From: Welwitschia mirabilis
Lineage: Eukaryota > Gnetophyta > Gnetopsida > Welwitschiales
Direction: 5' to 3'
Assembly: GCA_051453625.1 (NCBI GenBank)
Contig: JBOZIK010000001.1
Span: 297,215,495-297,279,494 of the forward strand
Length of the DNA: 64,000 nt
The translations under genes and the position numbers were made by a program. The notes beneath the pieces are model-generated. The model was not told where the DNA came from. It was given only the letters and a program-made list of their open reading frames with translations, and did not search any database. Shown here piece by piece: positions 36,390-49,500 of this stretch (the first letter of the stretch is position 1; every line of letters begins with the position of its first letter).

Positions 36390-37690
36390 TACTCATAAGA
36401 AGGAAAAGTGGCCATAAGTTATAGGTGGATCTCTTTGTAATAACTCAAATTTACAGGTAACACTACTGTGACATTTCAAATTTATTAGTAAAGTAGGTAA
36501 TCATTAGAGTTTGATATTACATATAATAAGCTAATGTTTTAACTAATCTTCATACTAAGAGGATCGGGTCTCATAGATGCTATGATATAGAAGTTATGAT
36601 TAATTTTAAGTTAAAGATTTTTAAGTATTATATAACTAGTAACTAAACTTTTTAAAGTTATGACATAAATAAGCCTATTAGAAAAAACTTGCAAGGCCAA
36701 ATTTTAGTATATACTTAATAGCACATTATATTAGGAAAACTAGCTAATATTGGATAACAGCAATACCCTATTAATAACTATAACTTAAATATCAAAAAAA
36801 TTATGGTATTCAAAGGTAAATAAATGGTTCCCATTAGTTATTACTAATTGTGGCATACATAAATTTTATTAAACTATTAATAATAATATATAGTTAAAGA
36901 TTTACATAAATATAATGTATACCATTTATATTATAATAAAATCTAGTCAAAATAAATTAAGGTTTCATATAGATTCAACATCAAATCATGTAAAGAGTGA
37001 CTAAAGATTTAGATTAGCTATAATGTTGTTCAAGTAATTATTCTCTTTTTAAAACAAAAAGAAAAAAAGGTATGTAGAAGTTACAAATAATAAGGACATA
37101 TATTTTAACATCCAATTCTAAATGCAATATAATTGCATCTCTATTGTAATATTCAAGGCTTTTTATATCTCACATTAGTAATAAAACCTATATAATATGA
37201 GTATGGTATGAGAACTAAATTTATCATAGTTTCCAGTATGTTCTAAGCAAAGGAATGGCTACGAAAGAGTCTCAAGTTTACTAAGTAAGTGAAAATAAGG
37301 ATAACTAATTACTTTAGATGATGATCACATAGTTCAATAAAAAGTTATCTTAATTCATAGTTATCAACCTTCACATTCTAGTAATCTAGCTACACCCTAA
37401 CTAGGGATATATATATATAATAATCATAAAAACATTTTATGCATATTTTTGCCTTTTAACTCCAATAATTCACTTCCAAGGCTATGGAAGCATAATATAA
37501 GGCCTTATCTCATGAGGATTATATAGGTAATTATCCTAACTGGCTTAATTTTCTTATTTAGTAAAATGACATTTTCAAATTCATGGTTAACACATAAGGC
37601 ATATGAAATAATGGCTTACCAAGTATATAGGTAGAAGGGCTTACTCAAAATCCAACATCCAATTTATAGGAAAAATACCAATAGAAATTT

Positions 37691-39246
37691 TTCTTAATGA
37701 TCTTATAGCTATAGATAGACAAGAAATCTAAAACCATATATAGCACAAGAATAAATGTTTAGACCATACAAAATATAAGAAGAAAACATTAGACCATATC
37801 TATTTTAAGGCTAAAAGTCCATGAATTATAATAGAAAATTTAAAATTCTTCAATAGGATTTTACAATAGTAGTGAACCCAAATATGCGTTTACTAGTCAA
37901 AAGATTCATCCATTTATAACTATAAATTAACTATAAATGTTACATTCCTATAGGTACTTTAGGTTCTCTTAATCCATTCTTTTGAAGTCTAGTGACTAGG
38001 TGTAAATAATGATATATAATATTTTGCTAATTAAATTTAATTATTAAAGAAAATCTAAGAGAAGTAAGCTTTTCAAAAAAGTAAAATTTATACTTCATAA
38101 AAATCATGTGAATATAAGAAAACTAAATCATTCTTTAGTTAAATTTTAAAAATTAGACAACTAATCTAAAAGTAAGCTACAAAAATAGAAGACATGCATA
38201 GGTAATAGTAGATTTTATAATTAACTTGACCTATAAATAATTAACTAAAATTTAATATCTTTAACTTAACTTTTAATTAATTTCTTAAAGTAGACAAGTA
38301 TGGTTATATTCTCACTAATTTATTTATTTGTTTTAATATTATTATTTTTAAAACAATTTACATAAAATTGATAATTATTATTATTGATTATTTTTCAACA
38401 TTCATTTATTTATCTAATTTACTTGGAAAGTTTTCTATACTTGAAAAGGCTAGACATGACATTTATCTCTCTTTTAAGAGATTTTTTATTACAAACTTAC
38501 TAGTAACTTAAGTTTTTATNNNNNNNNNNNNNNNNNNNNNNNNNNNNNNNNNNNNNNNNNNNNNNNNNNNNNNNNNNNNNNNNNNNNNNNNNNNNNNNNN
38601 NNNNNNNNNNNNNNNNNNNNNNNNNNNNNNNNNNNNNNNNNNNNNNNNNNNNNNNNNNNNNNNNNNNNNNNNNNNNNNNNNNNNNNNNNNNNNNNNNNNN
38701 NNNNNNNNNNNNNNNNNNNNNNNNNNNNNNNNNNNNNNNNNNNNNNNNNNNNNNNNNNNNNNNNNNNNNNNNNNNNNNNNNNNNNNNNNNNNNNNNNNNN
38801 NNNNNNNNNNNNNNNNNNNNNNNNNNNNNNNNNNNNNNNNNNNNNNNNNNNNNNNNNNNNNNNNNNNNNNNNNNNNNNNNNNNNNNNNNNNNNNNNNNNN
38901 NNNNNNNNNNNNNNNNNNNNNNNNNNNNNNNNNNNNNNNNNNNNNNNNNNNNNNNNNNNNNNNNNNNNNNNNNNNNNNNNNNNNNNNNNNNNNNNNNNNN
39001 NNNNNNNNNNNNNNNNNNNNNNNNNNNNNNNNNNNNNNNNNNNNNNNNNNNNNNNNNNNNNNNNNNNNNNNNNNNNNNNNNNNNNNNNNNNNNNNNNNNN
39101 NNNNNNNNNNNNNNNNNNNNNNNNNNNNNNNNNNNNNNNNNNNNNNNNNNNNNNNNNNNNNNNNNNNNNNNNNNNNNNNNNNNNNNNNNNNNNNNNNNNN
39201 NNNNNNNNNNNNNNNNNNNNNNNNNNNNNNNNNNNNNNNNNNNNNN
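37691..39246 (-). other. Chromovirus 3' untranslated region plus 727-N gap
   Basis: This stretch lies between the integrase C-terminus and the 3' LTR. 37,691-38,519 has no open frame or known domain. Ns 38,520-39,246 hide the end of pol, including any chromodomain. Confidence 0.5.
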
Positions 39247-40570
39247 GAATAGCTACATCTTGATCTAGAATAACATTTATTTAATTAGAAATTTATTTTC
39301 ATAAAATAGATACATGAAACACATTATGCAACATGGATGACTATGATGATGGAACCAATTTAGAAACCATAGGTCCAATTTATTTTGATAATTTGATATG
39401 ATCCTATAAATCTTAGGGCTAATTTACCCTTCTTACTAAAACTAAAAATGGACTTAAATTAGAAACTTAGGAAACATATAATCCCTTTCTTCGAATTCTA
39501 ATTTCTTGCTATGTTGATTTGCATATTTAACTTTTTTACTTTTTATTTCTTGCAATTTCTTTTTGTTTTATAAAATCTTATCCTCTAATTACTAAGTGAA
39601 TATAACTCTTAATGATATTTTACCTATTACATCAAAATAAGACATTGGTATTCTACATAGTTTCCCCTACAAATCTTTATTATTTTAAGTAAAAACTACT
39701 AATGGTAAATCATCTACCCAAGAATCTCTAAAGTTTAAAATCACTAAACCTTCATACATCTTTTAATATCTAGTTTTTTTTGTTTAGTTTGACCATCCAT
39801 GTGGAGATGAAATGCCATACTTAAGTTTATTTTTGTATTCATCTCATTATGAAAAGTTATCTAAAACCTAGAAGTAAACTTTCTATTTTTATTCCAAATT
39901 AGTACTTTTGAAACTCCATTAATCTTAACAACATTACTGACATACTCATTTGGAATTCTTTCAGCTATATTTATTGTCTTTATAGGACAAAAGTATGCAC
40001 TTTAGGTAAAAGATCTACTACCACTAAAACAAAATCATGTCCTTATTTAATTCTAGAAAATATTATAATAAATTCTATTCCTACTATTTTCCATTTCCAT
40101 TTTAAAACATCATGTGGATATAGAGGTGTAAAAGGGTGCTTATATTCTACCTTTGCTAACTGACAAGTCAGATGCTTGATTACAATCAACTATCTATGAT
40201 TTTATTCCTACCCATTAGTAATGTTACTTAATGATCCTATACTTTTAATTAAGTCTAGGATAAATAGCATATTTAGTTATTTAAAATTCATTAAAAATAA
40301 CTTATTTAATTTTCATTACATCGAGCATCCCAACCTTATTTAAGTTTTATCACATTAGATACCACAACCTTTACAGATAGTAAATCCCTTTACTCCATTT
40401 TTCCTAATCTTTCTATATAATAAATAATTTTGTTATTCTTCTTGAATTATTCTTTATAATTCATCATCCGCTATTAAGCTATAAAGTGCATGCCTTCTTT
40501 TTCTGAAAGCATTACTCATCACATTCACTTTTTCTACATGATAATTTACTATCAAATTATAATCCTATAG
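39247..40570 (-). pseudogene. Chromovirus integrase (degenerate)
   Basis: The minus strand reads NYHVEKVNVMSNAFRKR near 40,545-40,495, the RNase H-to-integrase linker (family YHPGKANVVADALSRK). CQLAKVEYKHPF then PHDVLKWKWKIVGIEF follow near 40,175-40,075 (family CQxVKAEHQxPxGxxxPxxxPxWKWExIxMDF), then GHDFVLVVVDLLPKV near 40,040-39,995 (family HDxIWVVVDRLTKSAHF). AFHLHMDGQTKQ near 39,815-39,780 matches 'AFHPQTDGQSER', and a FIGSYQI...HNVFHVS reading in two frames near 39,410-39,310 matches 'FxGPxxI...HxVFHVS'. EISN...VILDQDVAI near the gap matches the post-integrase 'ILDRQV' motif. Several stops and shifts are present. Confidence 0.88.
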
Positions 40571-40574
40571 AAAC

Positions 40575-41640
40575 TTGTGTTGGACCTCTTAGTTTTTAAT
40601 TCATGACACCCTAAATAATATCTAGTTAAATAATGAAATTATTGTATTTATGGGTTAATACTACATGTTGTTTGAAGCCATCATGAAGAATATATCATAT
40701 CTCTTACAAACATTGTTCAAAGTCAAACAAACTCACAAGTGATCTTAGACTAATTGGTTAATTAAAATGGTAAAAAATGCCTAGATGACCAACTAACATT
40801 CTCTATAGGGTTGATTACTTATTTCTCATAAATTTCCTAACCAAGCTAATAAAGGATTGACTAGACATATCCATGAGATCAACCACTAGGATTGACTTGC
40901 AAATTCTAAGGGTTAACTACCCATACATATAATGTTCAATGTAAGATCAGGGGTTGACTGGCTCTATATTTAAGGTTGACTACCACCTAGTACAAGATTA
41001 ACATATCAAAAGGGGTCAACACTCAGCTCATTGAGGTCGACTATCAAGCTAACAGTTAGGAAAAATATATCCATTGAAGTCTATTAGTAACTATTAAAAA
41101 CCCTCCTAAATGTTTCAACTAGCCATTTCAAGGGCTTTAGTAGTTAATTACATTAGTCTTAATACCTTACAATAGTTATAATCTATCTTCTATATATAAT
41201 TGAATATTTTTATTAATTTAGAGCATTTTTTCAAATTGTTAATGATGCTTTAATTATTATCAAGCTCTTTATTTCTCCTTTTAATATCTATCTACATTAC
41301 ACTATGTATATAAGATAAGGATTTAACTTATAATTAAGGCTAAGGATTGCCATAACATCCTAACTGTATTGGTGAAGAACTATCACAAAGTCGTGTTGAT
41401 GTGCATTTGGAGGTTGCATTGGAAATAAAGGAAAAAAGGCTTATTTTCTAGACATTATGCTTACTGTTATTTAGTATTTAGTATATTTTATGAGCAAGCA
41501 ATGTTCTATCTTTAGAATATTATATGAGTTGTGATCATAATTATGTATATAATTAATTTTAATTATTTGGCTAAAATTTTATATTGTGCAAATGTAGTGT
41601 TAAGTTGTTAAATTGTAAAAATTGCCTTAGCTACTTAAGC
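40575..41640. mobile_element. Insertion between RNase H and integrase, LTR-like
   Basis: The RNase H reading stops at about 41,645 and the linker resumes at about 40,570, whereas in chromoviruses these are adjacent. The block begins TGTGTTGGACC on the plus strand and carries a series of 'ggttgact'/'ggtcgact' motifs at 40,740-41,050. No coding domain is visible. A solo LTR is likely, but I could not confirm a target duplication. Confidence 0.55.
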
Positions 41641-41644
41641 CAAA

Positions 41645-42720
41645 TCTCTTCTCTAGGATAGTTAGTTTTAATTTAGTTTTAACAGCTTAATCCACTGTCT
41701 CTACCTAAGGCTCAAATTGATCGAGATCTAAATATACTTTATTCTCTTATAAATCATTCAAATTTCTACCTATTTATCACAAATGTAATGTCTTCAAATA
41801 TTTAATTCATAAATGATTGCTACTAGTTTTAGGTCTTAAATAAGATAATTCCTTTCACAGTTCTTTAATTTCCTAGATACAAATGTCATAACTCTATCAT
41901 TTTCTATTAAAAATACTTTCAATCCTTTGCCTAATGCATTCATATAAAGTGTATAAGGCTTTCTTAATTCTAGGATCCTTTAAACATGAACTGAAATAAT
42001 AATTACTTTTATCATTTGAAATGCTTTATCATATTTTTCTATTCATTCAAACTAAATTTTCTTCCTTAATAAAGAACTTAAATGACTAGCCACCTTAGAA
42101 ATATTTTGAATAAATCTCCTATAATATCTTATAAGGCTAAGACAACTCCTTACCTTTGACATAGATTCTAGTTTAGGCCACTCCATTATAGCTTAAGCCT
42201 TATCTCCCTTCATACTGATTCTTTCTTTTAAAACCACAAGATCTAGATATTTAATCTTAGATAGTCTAAAATCATATTTAGTGGAATTGTCATAGAAATA
42301 ATTCCTCCATAATATATCCAATACTATTCTCAAATGACACTCATGTTCTTTCTTAGTTAAAGAAAATGCTATCACATCATCAGTAAAGACTAACATAAAC
42401 TTACTCAAGTAATCTATAAAATTTTTGTTTATTATTATCATAAATTTTGTTAGAATATTACTAAGACCAAAAGAAGCCATTCTAAATTCATCATATCAAT
42501 ACCTAGTTTGAAAGTCCTTTTAAAAATGTCTTTTTTTATGATTCAAACTTGGTAACACCTACAATTAAGGTTAGTTTTGGAAAAACAATTCTTAATATAT
42601 TTGAGCTAGTCAAATAATTCTTCTATTATTGATAAAGATAACTATGCCTTATTATGACCTTATCTATCATCTTATAATCCACACAAAGCCTTAAACCACC
42701 ATCTATCTTTTTGATGAAGA
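41645..42720 (-). pseudogene. Chromovirus reverse transcriptase and RNase H (degenerate)
   Basis: RT reads VFFIKKIDGGLRLCVDYKMI at about 42,722-42,660 (family PVLFVKKKDGSxRMCIDYRxLN), then MASFGLSNILTKFM near 42,480-42,440 (family MPFGLTNAPATFM), VFTDDVIAFS near 42,390-42,360 with both catalytic Asp present, and HLRIVLDILW near 42,335. RNase H follows: WPKLESMSKVRSCL and YYRRFIQNISKVASHL near 42,180-42,080, VFLIENDRVMTFVSRKLK near 41,915-41,860 and NYL then DLKLVAIIYEL near 41,840-41,800. A 95-residue stretch of RT (42,480-42,193) is fully open. This is the best preserved part of the element. Confidence 0.93.
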
Positions 42721-43079
42721 AAACTTAGTGTAATACATGATTATTTGATTGGCCTAATTAAATTCTTATTTAAAAATATGGTTAATTGAATTTTTAATTT
42801 TACTAATTCAATAGAAGGCATCCTGTATGATGCACTAGAAATTGGCTTTACACCAGGTTTAAGAGATATCTTAAAATCTTCTTCTCAACTAAGTTGATAA
42901 CCTAGTAGCTCTTTATGAAATGAATCTAAATACTTCTTCACCATTAGTATTTTTGAAATATTTGTCTAAGATTATATAAAAGATAAATATCTAATTATTT
43001 TAAATGCCTTTTTTCTTGTCACTTCTTTTATCATCTACTTAATATTTATTAGTCACTCTATAATAGAACTATATATGAT

Positions 43080-43400
43080 AGGTAGTCAAACCCTCTTATC
43101 ACTTATTTCTAACATAGTGGTCTTTCTAAAATAATAGTCTTCTTTAACATTATTTTTTTGTAGCTAGTTCATACCTAAAATAACTTCAAAACATCCTAGT
43201 TATAAAATTAAAATTTAAACCTAAAACATATGAATTTCAATGTTAATATTACATGTAATGGTATTTCTAAGAGCTCTAACTATGCTACAATCTAAAATTT
43301 CTATAATTACTTACTTGTCACTTCCAACTATGGATAATAACCTTTGAGTTATTAGAAAATAGACAAAAGAATCCATTACTCTAGTTCTACTAGAACCCTA
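43080..43400 (-). pseudogene. Chromovirus protease (degenerate)
   Basis: The minus strand reads VDSFVYFLITQRLL near 43,375-43,335, then NINIEIHMFQVLI near 43,245, then CFEVILGMN followed by a stop and LQKN near 43,195-43,150, matching the conserved 'DFDVILGMDWLxxH' end of Ty3 aspartic proteases. The catalytic D(S/T)G motif should lie near 43,400 or in the gap at 43,475-43,631 and is not visible. The protease processes the gag-pol polyprotein. Confidence 0.75.
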
Positions 43401-43714
43401 ATAAGAAGATTGAGTAAGAGACTCATAGTATTTAAGATCATCAGTGGCTTAGAATCCTCCATGAATATTAATTTNNNNNNNNNNNNNNNNNNNNNNNNNN
43501 NNNNNNNNNNNNNNNNNNNNNNNNNNNNNNNNNNNNNNNNNNNNNNNNNNNNNNNNNNNNNNNNNNNNNNNNNNNNNNNNNNNNNNNNNNNNNNNNNNNN
43601 NNNNNNNNNNNNNNNNNNNNNNNNNNNNNNNAGTTTCCCCTTTTGGGGGGATTTTTTAATCTCTATTTTCTTTATCTTTGCTACATCATACTAAACTGTT
43701 CCTTTAACTACTTG

Positions 43715-44665
43715 TTGTGGTTTATACTTATGCATGATTTTATGTTCAAATAGATATTATCATTAGTAATCAAGATAGATATTGGGCATAATACATCACA
43801 CCAATATAGTGGGAGTGGCCCGAAATGTTATATCTTGTTGAAGTCTATTCACATGAGACTTAGGTTGCTTTTGTGATTAAACTTTAGGAACTAGAAATAA
43901 TAAATAATAATGCAAGAAAATAAACTATCATGCAAAGTTCAAGATGTAATATATGAAATGTAAAATGATCCTATCCCTACTTGCTTTTTAGCCTTAACAA
44001 AGACTGCCCTTAATAATCTATATCATCCAAGAACTTATCCCNNNNNNNNNNNNNNNNNNNNNNTAGATATTATCATTAGTAATCAAGATAGATATTGGGC
44101 ATAACACATCACATCAATATAGTGGGAGTGGCCCAAAATGTCATATCTTATTGAAGTCTATCCACATGAGACTTAGGTTGCTTTTGCTATTAAACTTTAG
44201 GAACTAGAAATAATAAATAACAATGCAAGAAGATAAACTACCATGAAAGTGCAAGATGCAATCTATGCAATGCAAAATAATCCTAATCCTACTTGCTTTT
44301 TAGCCTTAATAAAGGATGCTCTTAATAATCTATATCATTGTTGAAGTGTGTATTTATGCATGCTTTTATGTTCAAATAGATATTATCATTAGTAATCAAG
44401 ATAGATATTATACATAATACATCACACTAATATAGTAAGAGTGACCTAAAATATCATATCTCATTGAAGTATACCCTCATAAGACTTAGGTTGATTTTGT
44501 GATTAAACTTTAGGAACTAGAAATAATAAATAAAAATGCAAGAAAATAAACTATCATGCAAAGTTCAAGATGTGATATATGCAATGCAAAATGATCCTAA
44601 CCCTACTTTCTTTTTAACCTTAACAAAGACTGCCCTTGATAATCTATATCATCCAAGAACTTATC
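43715..44665. repeat. Tandem repeat, three copies, 313-bp period
   Basis: The landmark 'tagatattatcattagtaa' starts at 43,751, 44,064 and 44,377, giving a spacing of 313 bases both times. The first interval includes 22 Ns (44,042-44,063), so the gap size was set correctly. Copies differ by scattered substitutions (for example 'attgggcata' against 'attatacata'), so unlike the other gap-flanking copies this looks like a genuine tandem array. Confidence 0.85.
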
Positions 44666-45176
44666 ACTAGATCTTGGGCAAAATTAGACTATAAGGGAAA
44701 TAAGAAATCCTACAATGTAAACAATAAAAACATGTAAAAAAAACTAATATTTATATTAAAAGTAACATTCATCTGGGTTACAAAATAGTTGGGTCCCAAT
44801 AGAAGATACTCAACCCTTTACCAAGTGCACGTCTTTCTGCAACACATGTAGATGGATCTCTTACCTCTTAATATCCTATCACAGTAATGTCTGGTGCATT
44901 GAATATGATAAGGAGAGTCAAAGAGGGACTTATTTATAAAGGAATACAACATACAAGGGCAAATAGTTGATGTGCTTAGATGTGCTGATCAATGACTTAG
45001 AAGTGGATGAAATAGTTAAGGGGATCTTTGTCTAAGTCAGTTACATGAACTTGTCACCTAACCTATCATCTGGATGATGGTGGAAATGAGAGTACATTAT
45101 AAAATGTTCTTGAAATGTTAACTCAATTATCCACATTAGCAACTTAAGTAGTATCATTGTCCTACCTGTCATGTGG

Positions 45177-45604
45177 ACGAGAAAGGGGACTACAGTCTTC
45201 TTTCAACATTTTCTTAAGAAGAAATCATAATTTCTGTTAGTAATACTTCTCCAAAGTTCTATGCAACAAAAAGTGCATTTAATGCATCAAATCTGGATAA
45301 GAATCACGCTTTTCCAATATTTCTTCTTGTATATCCAAAANNNNNNNNNNNNNNNNNNNNNNNNNNNNNNNNNNNNNNNNNNNNNNNNNNNNNNNNNNNN
45401 NNNNNNNNNNNNNNNNNNNNNNNNNNNNNNNNNNNNNNNNGACAACAAAGGGGACTACAGTCTTCTTTCAACATTTTCTTAAGAAGAAACCATCATTTCT
45501 ATTAGTAATCCTTCTCCAAAGTTCTATGCACCAAAAAGTGCATTTAATGCATCAAATCTAGATAAGAATCACGCTTTTCCAAGATTTCTTCTTGTATCTC
45601 CAAA
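45177..45604. repeat. 164-bp direct duplication flanking a 100-N gap
   Basis: 45,177-45,340 recurs at 45,441-45,604 with about ten differences across Ns 45,341-45,440. It abuts the gap on both sides. Confidence 0.87.
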
Positions 45605-45939
45605 ATCTTTAGAGCTGCATCTAAACCTATATAAAAGTCCCACAAAACAACTCATAAACCCCATCAAATAATCTTAAATTGGTAAGGCAACACTAACCCT
45701 ACATTTTTGAAGAAGGGTTTTATCTTAGCTTTTATTCTTCCATGTTTTTATAATTTTTTTTATTTATTTATAGACCTTTTGATATTTTGTAAGATTCATT
45801 ACTAAGATTGATATTCCCAAGGCCTTTGCAAATGTCCTAAGTTAAAAATATTAACTTATTTTTGTATCGTATAATGTAATCTAGCTAAAAATCTTCATAT
45901 CTTCATAGCTTTACTACTAGATATTTCTCATACATATCT

Positions 45940-46120
45940 TAGTAATTTCATGAACTTATTTTCATGCTAGCCCATAGTTATAGATCCTTGTCAAAGTCTA
46001 TAGAATTTTTCTACCATTACTTTTTTATAATACTTTGATATGTATCTAGCTTAAAATGAATCCTTAAATTCCTTCCAAGATACATGATTGAGAAATGTAG
46101 GTTGTTCCTTCTCTACATTC
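45940..46120 (-). pseudogene. Chromovirus gag fragment (degenerate)
   Basis: The minus strand reads RIHFKLDTYQSIIKK near 46,065-46,020, then QGSITMG, a stop, and HENKFMKLLRYV near 45,985-45,925. This matches the Ty3 gag core 'F...FxxxxxREAKVxEFxNLRQGxMSVxxYxxKFxxLSRYAP'. The stop TAG lies where CAG (Gln) is usual, consistent with C-to-T decay. Upstream gag up to about 46,450 is not legible. Confidence 0.72.
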
Positions 46121-46518
46121 CACTATAAAGATACATTCTTTTTTGATTGATGAATGATTAGTAGAGATTTTTCTCAAATATGAAGCTAAACCATTCTAAT
46201 TTTTTGTTTATGGAAATTAGCCAAGCCTATGCTTATGATGTGTTATTAAGTCCCTTAAATGTTAGAAAATTTACCTTACTAAACTAAATCATTAATTTTT
46301 GAGACCTACTCTCTTCAACCCTATTGTTTCTCATTTCTTGTAGTCCATTTGTTAAATGATTTACAATGGTTACCAAACATCTCATATCCATAGTGAGGTG
46401 CTACTACTTCTTTAGGAATCATTAGTTAAACCTACTAGTTTCAAGTATGTATCGCTAATATAAAAGTATTAAATATTTCATTTGATCATAATAACACCAT
46501 CTAGTATCATAGCCTACT

Positions 46519-46530
46519 GATTTGATACCA
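46519..46530 (-). promoter_or_regulatory. Primer binding site, tRNA-iMet type
   Basis: The minus strand reads TGGTATCAAATC, against the canonical TGGTATCAGAGC. It lies three bases from the LTR end (CA at 46,535-46,534 on the element strand) and fixes the chromovirus orientation. Confidence 0.75.
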
Positions 46531-46533
46531 AAA

Positions 46534-49500
46534 TGTAATGTTCTAGTCACCAGTTGAATTCATAGCATCACAACATAATAAATTTTATGATCTAATGAAA
46601 CATTGCTAGATCATAGTTTTAACACTAAAATGTGATATTTAAAATTCACATAAGATTATTAAGATAAATGTTACAATGACTTATTTATGATGATTAGCTA
46701 GTTATTTAGTTGAAGATAGCTAAGCTATGTCATCTTCATGCTAACTATATTCATAGTTTAATAGGGATTTTAGGATGAATATAGCTAAGTAAAAATGCAA
46801 AATTATTTGGATCTAGAAGAATAGAATATATAACACCAGGTTATAGAGTAATTTATGACTATGCTAAGGAATTTAATTAACAAATCCATATAGCTTAAAA
46901 TATAAGCAACTAGCCATTATTCCTCCAAAAATATGTGTATTTCATGCAAGGTAGAGTTACCATAGTATGTATCTTACTACATAGCTATTTCTTAAGAATA
47001 TTTATTTGGACTTTACTATTATTTAACATCCTTTTAAATTGTATCTGAGAATGAATCATCATAAAATTTACTAAGAAAAGTTCTAAGAAAATAGTTTTTA
47101 GTCTATTCTTATGTGTAAAGAAAATATTTTAAAGGTATTATTTTAGTCTACTCTAATTCCTATTTAGAAATTTTGGAATCCACTTAAGCCATTTAATAGT
47201 GGTTTGATTTTGAATGAAAAGTATGTCTTATAACTTTAATGTAAGGATTTTTTTCTTGCTTAAAGTTGTTAATTACATGTTTTTGTTGGATGTTTTTTTG
47301 GTTATAACATATTAATGCAATTTACATATGTTATAGTTAATTGCTAAATTACCATTGTAAGATAAGATTTGGTGATAGACAATCAAGTTCTTTTGCTATG
47401 TACATTATCTATTTCTGACTGTGGACACCATTACAATCATTATGCATCTTGTTTACTTTTCTTTCAAATCACTTATACTAAATGGTGTTTAAAATAAAGC
47501 CCATTTATTAAATTGCAAAGACTTTAAATGTTCATTGTAAGCATCAGAATTATCAATGTTTTAATAGCTATTTAAGTTTTAAAATGTTCATCCTCCAGAT
47601 GTGATAAGATTCATTTGATAAATTATTAATAAGATTATCCATGTTTACATAAGATCTTGATTTCATCACGTTTGACATATTTTTCTTTACTAAGAATAAT
47701 ATCATTCTAACAAGTATTTTGCTATTTTAGCACTTTCTTAAGTTCTTTATTCTTGTTTTATTCTTCTAATCTTTTCAACATGCATTTAATTACTCATTTT
47801 TCTTTTACTTCTTTGTGAAAGATAACTCATGTAAGTAGTTGTTATTCATTTGATAATTTTCAAAGGTCCTTATTAGGGCTAAAATAATTATAGAGTAAAA
47901 ATTTTATTGTAGTCACAACACATGGTAATTCATGAGATAACTCATTTCTTTTCCATATATCTAACATTGAGTTGTTTTCCATGTACTAATTCAATAATTT
48001 TATGAAAAGTGATCTTATCATAAATGAACTTATTTGAAAAATGGTAAAATTCATTAAAATAATAATGTAGTTATATTCTTTATTATAGCTATGAATAAAC
48101 CTCTTAGTTGGTAGTAGTACCTTTTTCAAAATTCATTACCATTTTTGTAGATGGTTTTTTAAATGGGACATCATAAAATCTAGTCCCTAATTTTCATATA
48201 GTTTTATTATGATGTTAGAATTTAACATAAGCAAAATTTAAGTTCAAGGTTAAAGTTGGATTATAGCATAATCCATAAATCATCATATAGGAAGAACAAT
48301 TAATCACACATACTACAAAGTAGGAATTGGTCATAACTGATGGAAGGAATCTTAGAAGAGGGAGATAGCTATAGGAAATATTCATGAGCTATGACTTTTA
48401 GTATAGATATGATTACTAGCTATGAACTTTAGCTAATTGAATAGTCATGTTTATCATAAATAGATAAAGGAACATAAGTTAAATAACCATGAAATCTTTT
48501 AAGAAAATGCAAGATCCTAGAATGACTGCATAAAATACAATACCTATTTGGAGTGTGACCTAATACTGTTGAAGAGGAAAAGAAACCATCAACTATATAT
48601 GAATCTCTTTATGACAAGTCCATTTTTAGGAAAAATCAATGTGGCATTTCAGTTTTACTAGTAAAGTGAGTAATGATTAAAGTTTGACATTAGGCACAAC
48701 AAGCTGATTTTTTATATCATCTTTATACTAAGTAGATTAAATCTCATAGATATAATAATAGAGAATTCAATCTTAATTTCAAGTCATAGCATTTTAATTT
48801 ATAAGTATTATACAATTAGTAGCTAAAATTATACAAGTTCTAGACATAAATAAGCATCTAAAAAAAAGTTAGGACATATTTAATAACATGTTATATCAAG
48901 AAAACTAGCTAATATTGGGAACTAATGTCATTGGCCTAATAATGACTTACGTTTATATAACATAAAATCTATTGTAGACAAAGGTAATTGAATAGTTTAC
49001 CTTAATTATTACTAATCATGGCATACTTAAATTTATATTAAACTATCAATAATAATATATCCATGTTATATATTTAGCTAAACATACATAAAAATAAATT
49101 TTTTACCATTCACAAAGAAATAAACTTGAGTAACTTAAATAACCAAAATATTATAATAAAATATATATCAAAATAAGTCAATATTCCATATAAGTATAAC
49201 ATCAAGAATTCAAACAATAATCAAAAACTCAGATTAGCTATAATATTATTCATGTATTTATTTTATCCAAGATAAAGGTACGTAGGAATTACAAGTAAGA
49301 ATGACATATATTTTAACACCTAATCCTATAAGAAATATATCAAAATTTTTGTGCTACCTTTAATACTTTCTAGAGCTTATAGTAGTAATAAGACCTATAA
49401 AATGTTAGTATGGTATGACAACTATATCCATCATAGTCCCAATATGACCTAAGGTAAGGAATGGCTATGAAATAATCTTAAGGCTACTAAGTAAAAGAAA

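Larger units (their letters stand above)
33205..37690 (-). repeat. Chromovirus 3' LTR, main segment
   Basis: Aligns with 47,020-49,884 over its length. Landmarks: 34,003-34,080 with 47,460-47,530, 35,630-35,700 with 47,915-47,980, 36,250-36,290 with 48,530-48,570, 37,030-37,070 with 49,260-49,290, and 37,626-37,680 with 49,838-49,878. It is interrupted by an insertion (34,389-35,552), a 366-N gap inside that insertion and a 100-N gap (36,290-36,389). Divergence from the other LTR is substantial. Confidence 0.8.
43715..45700. other. Insertion between chromovirus gag and protease
   Basis: The gag reading lies above 45,900 and the protease below 43,400, so this block is probably inserted. It holds a three-copy 313-bp tandem repeat and then non-coding, LTR-like DNA with a TATA-like 'ctatataaaagtcc' at 45,628-45,641. 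A gap-flanking duplication lies at 45,177-45,604. Boundaries are approximate. Confidence 0.5.

Noticed and set aside
43715-44665. CRISPR-like array
   Set aside because: The period is 313 bases with no short repeat/spacer structure, and the context is a plant transposon. It is a tandem repeat of one long unit.
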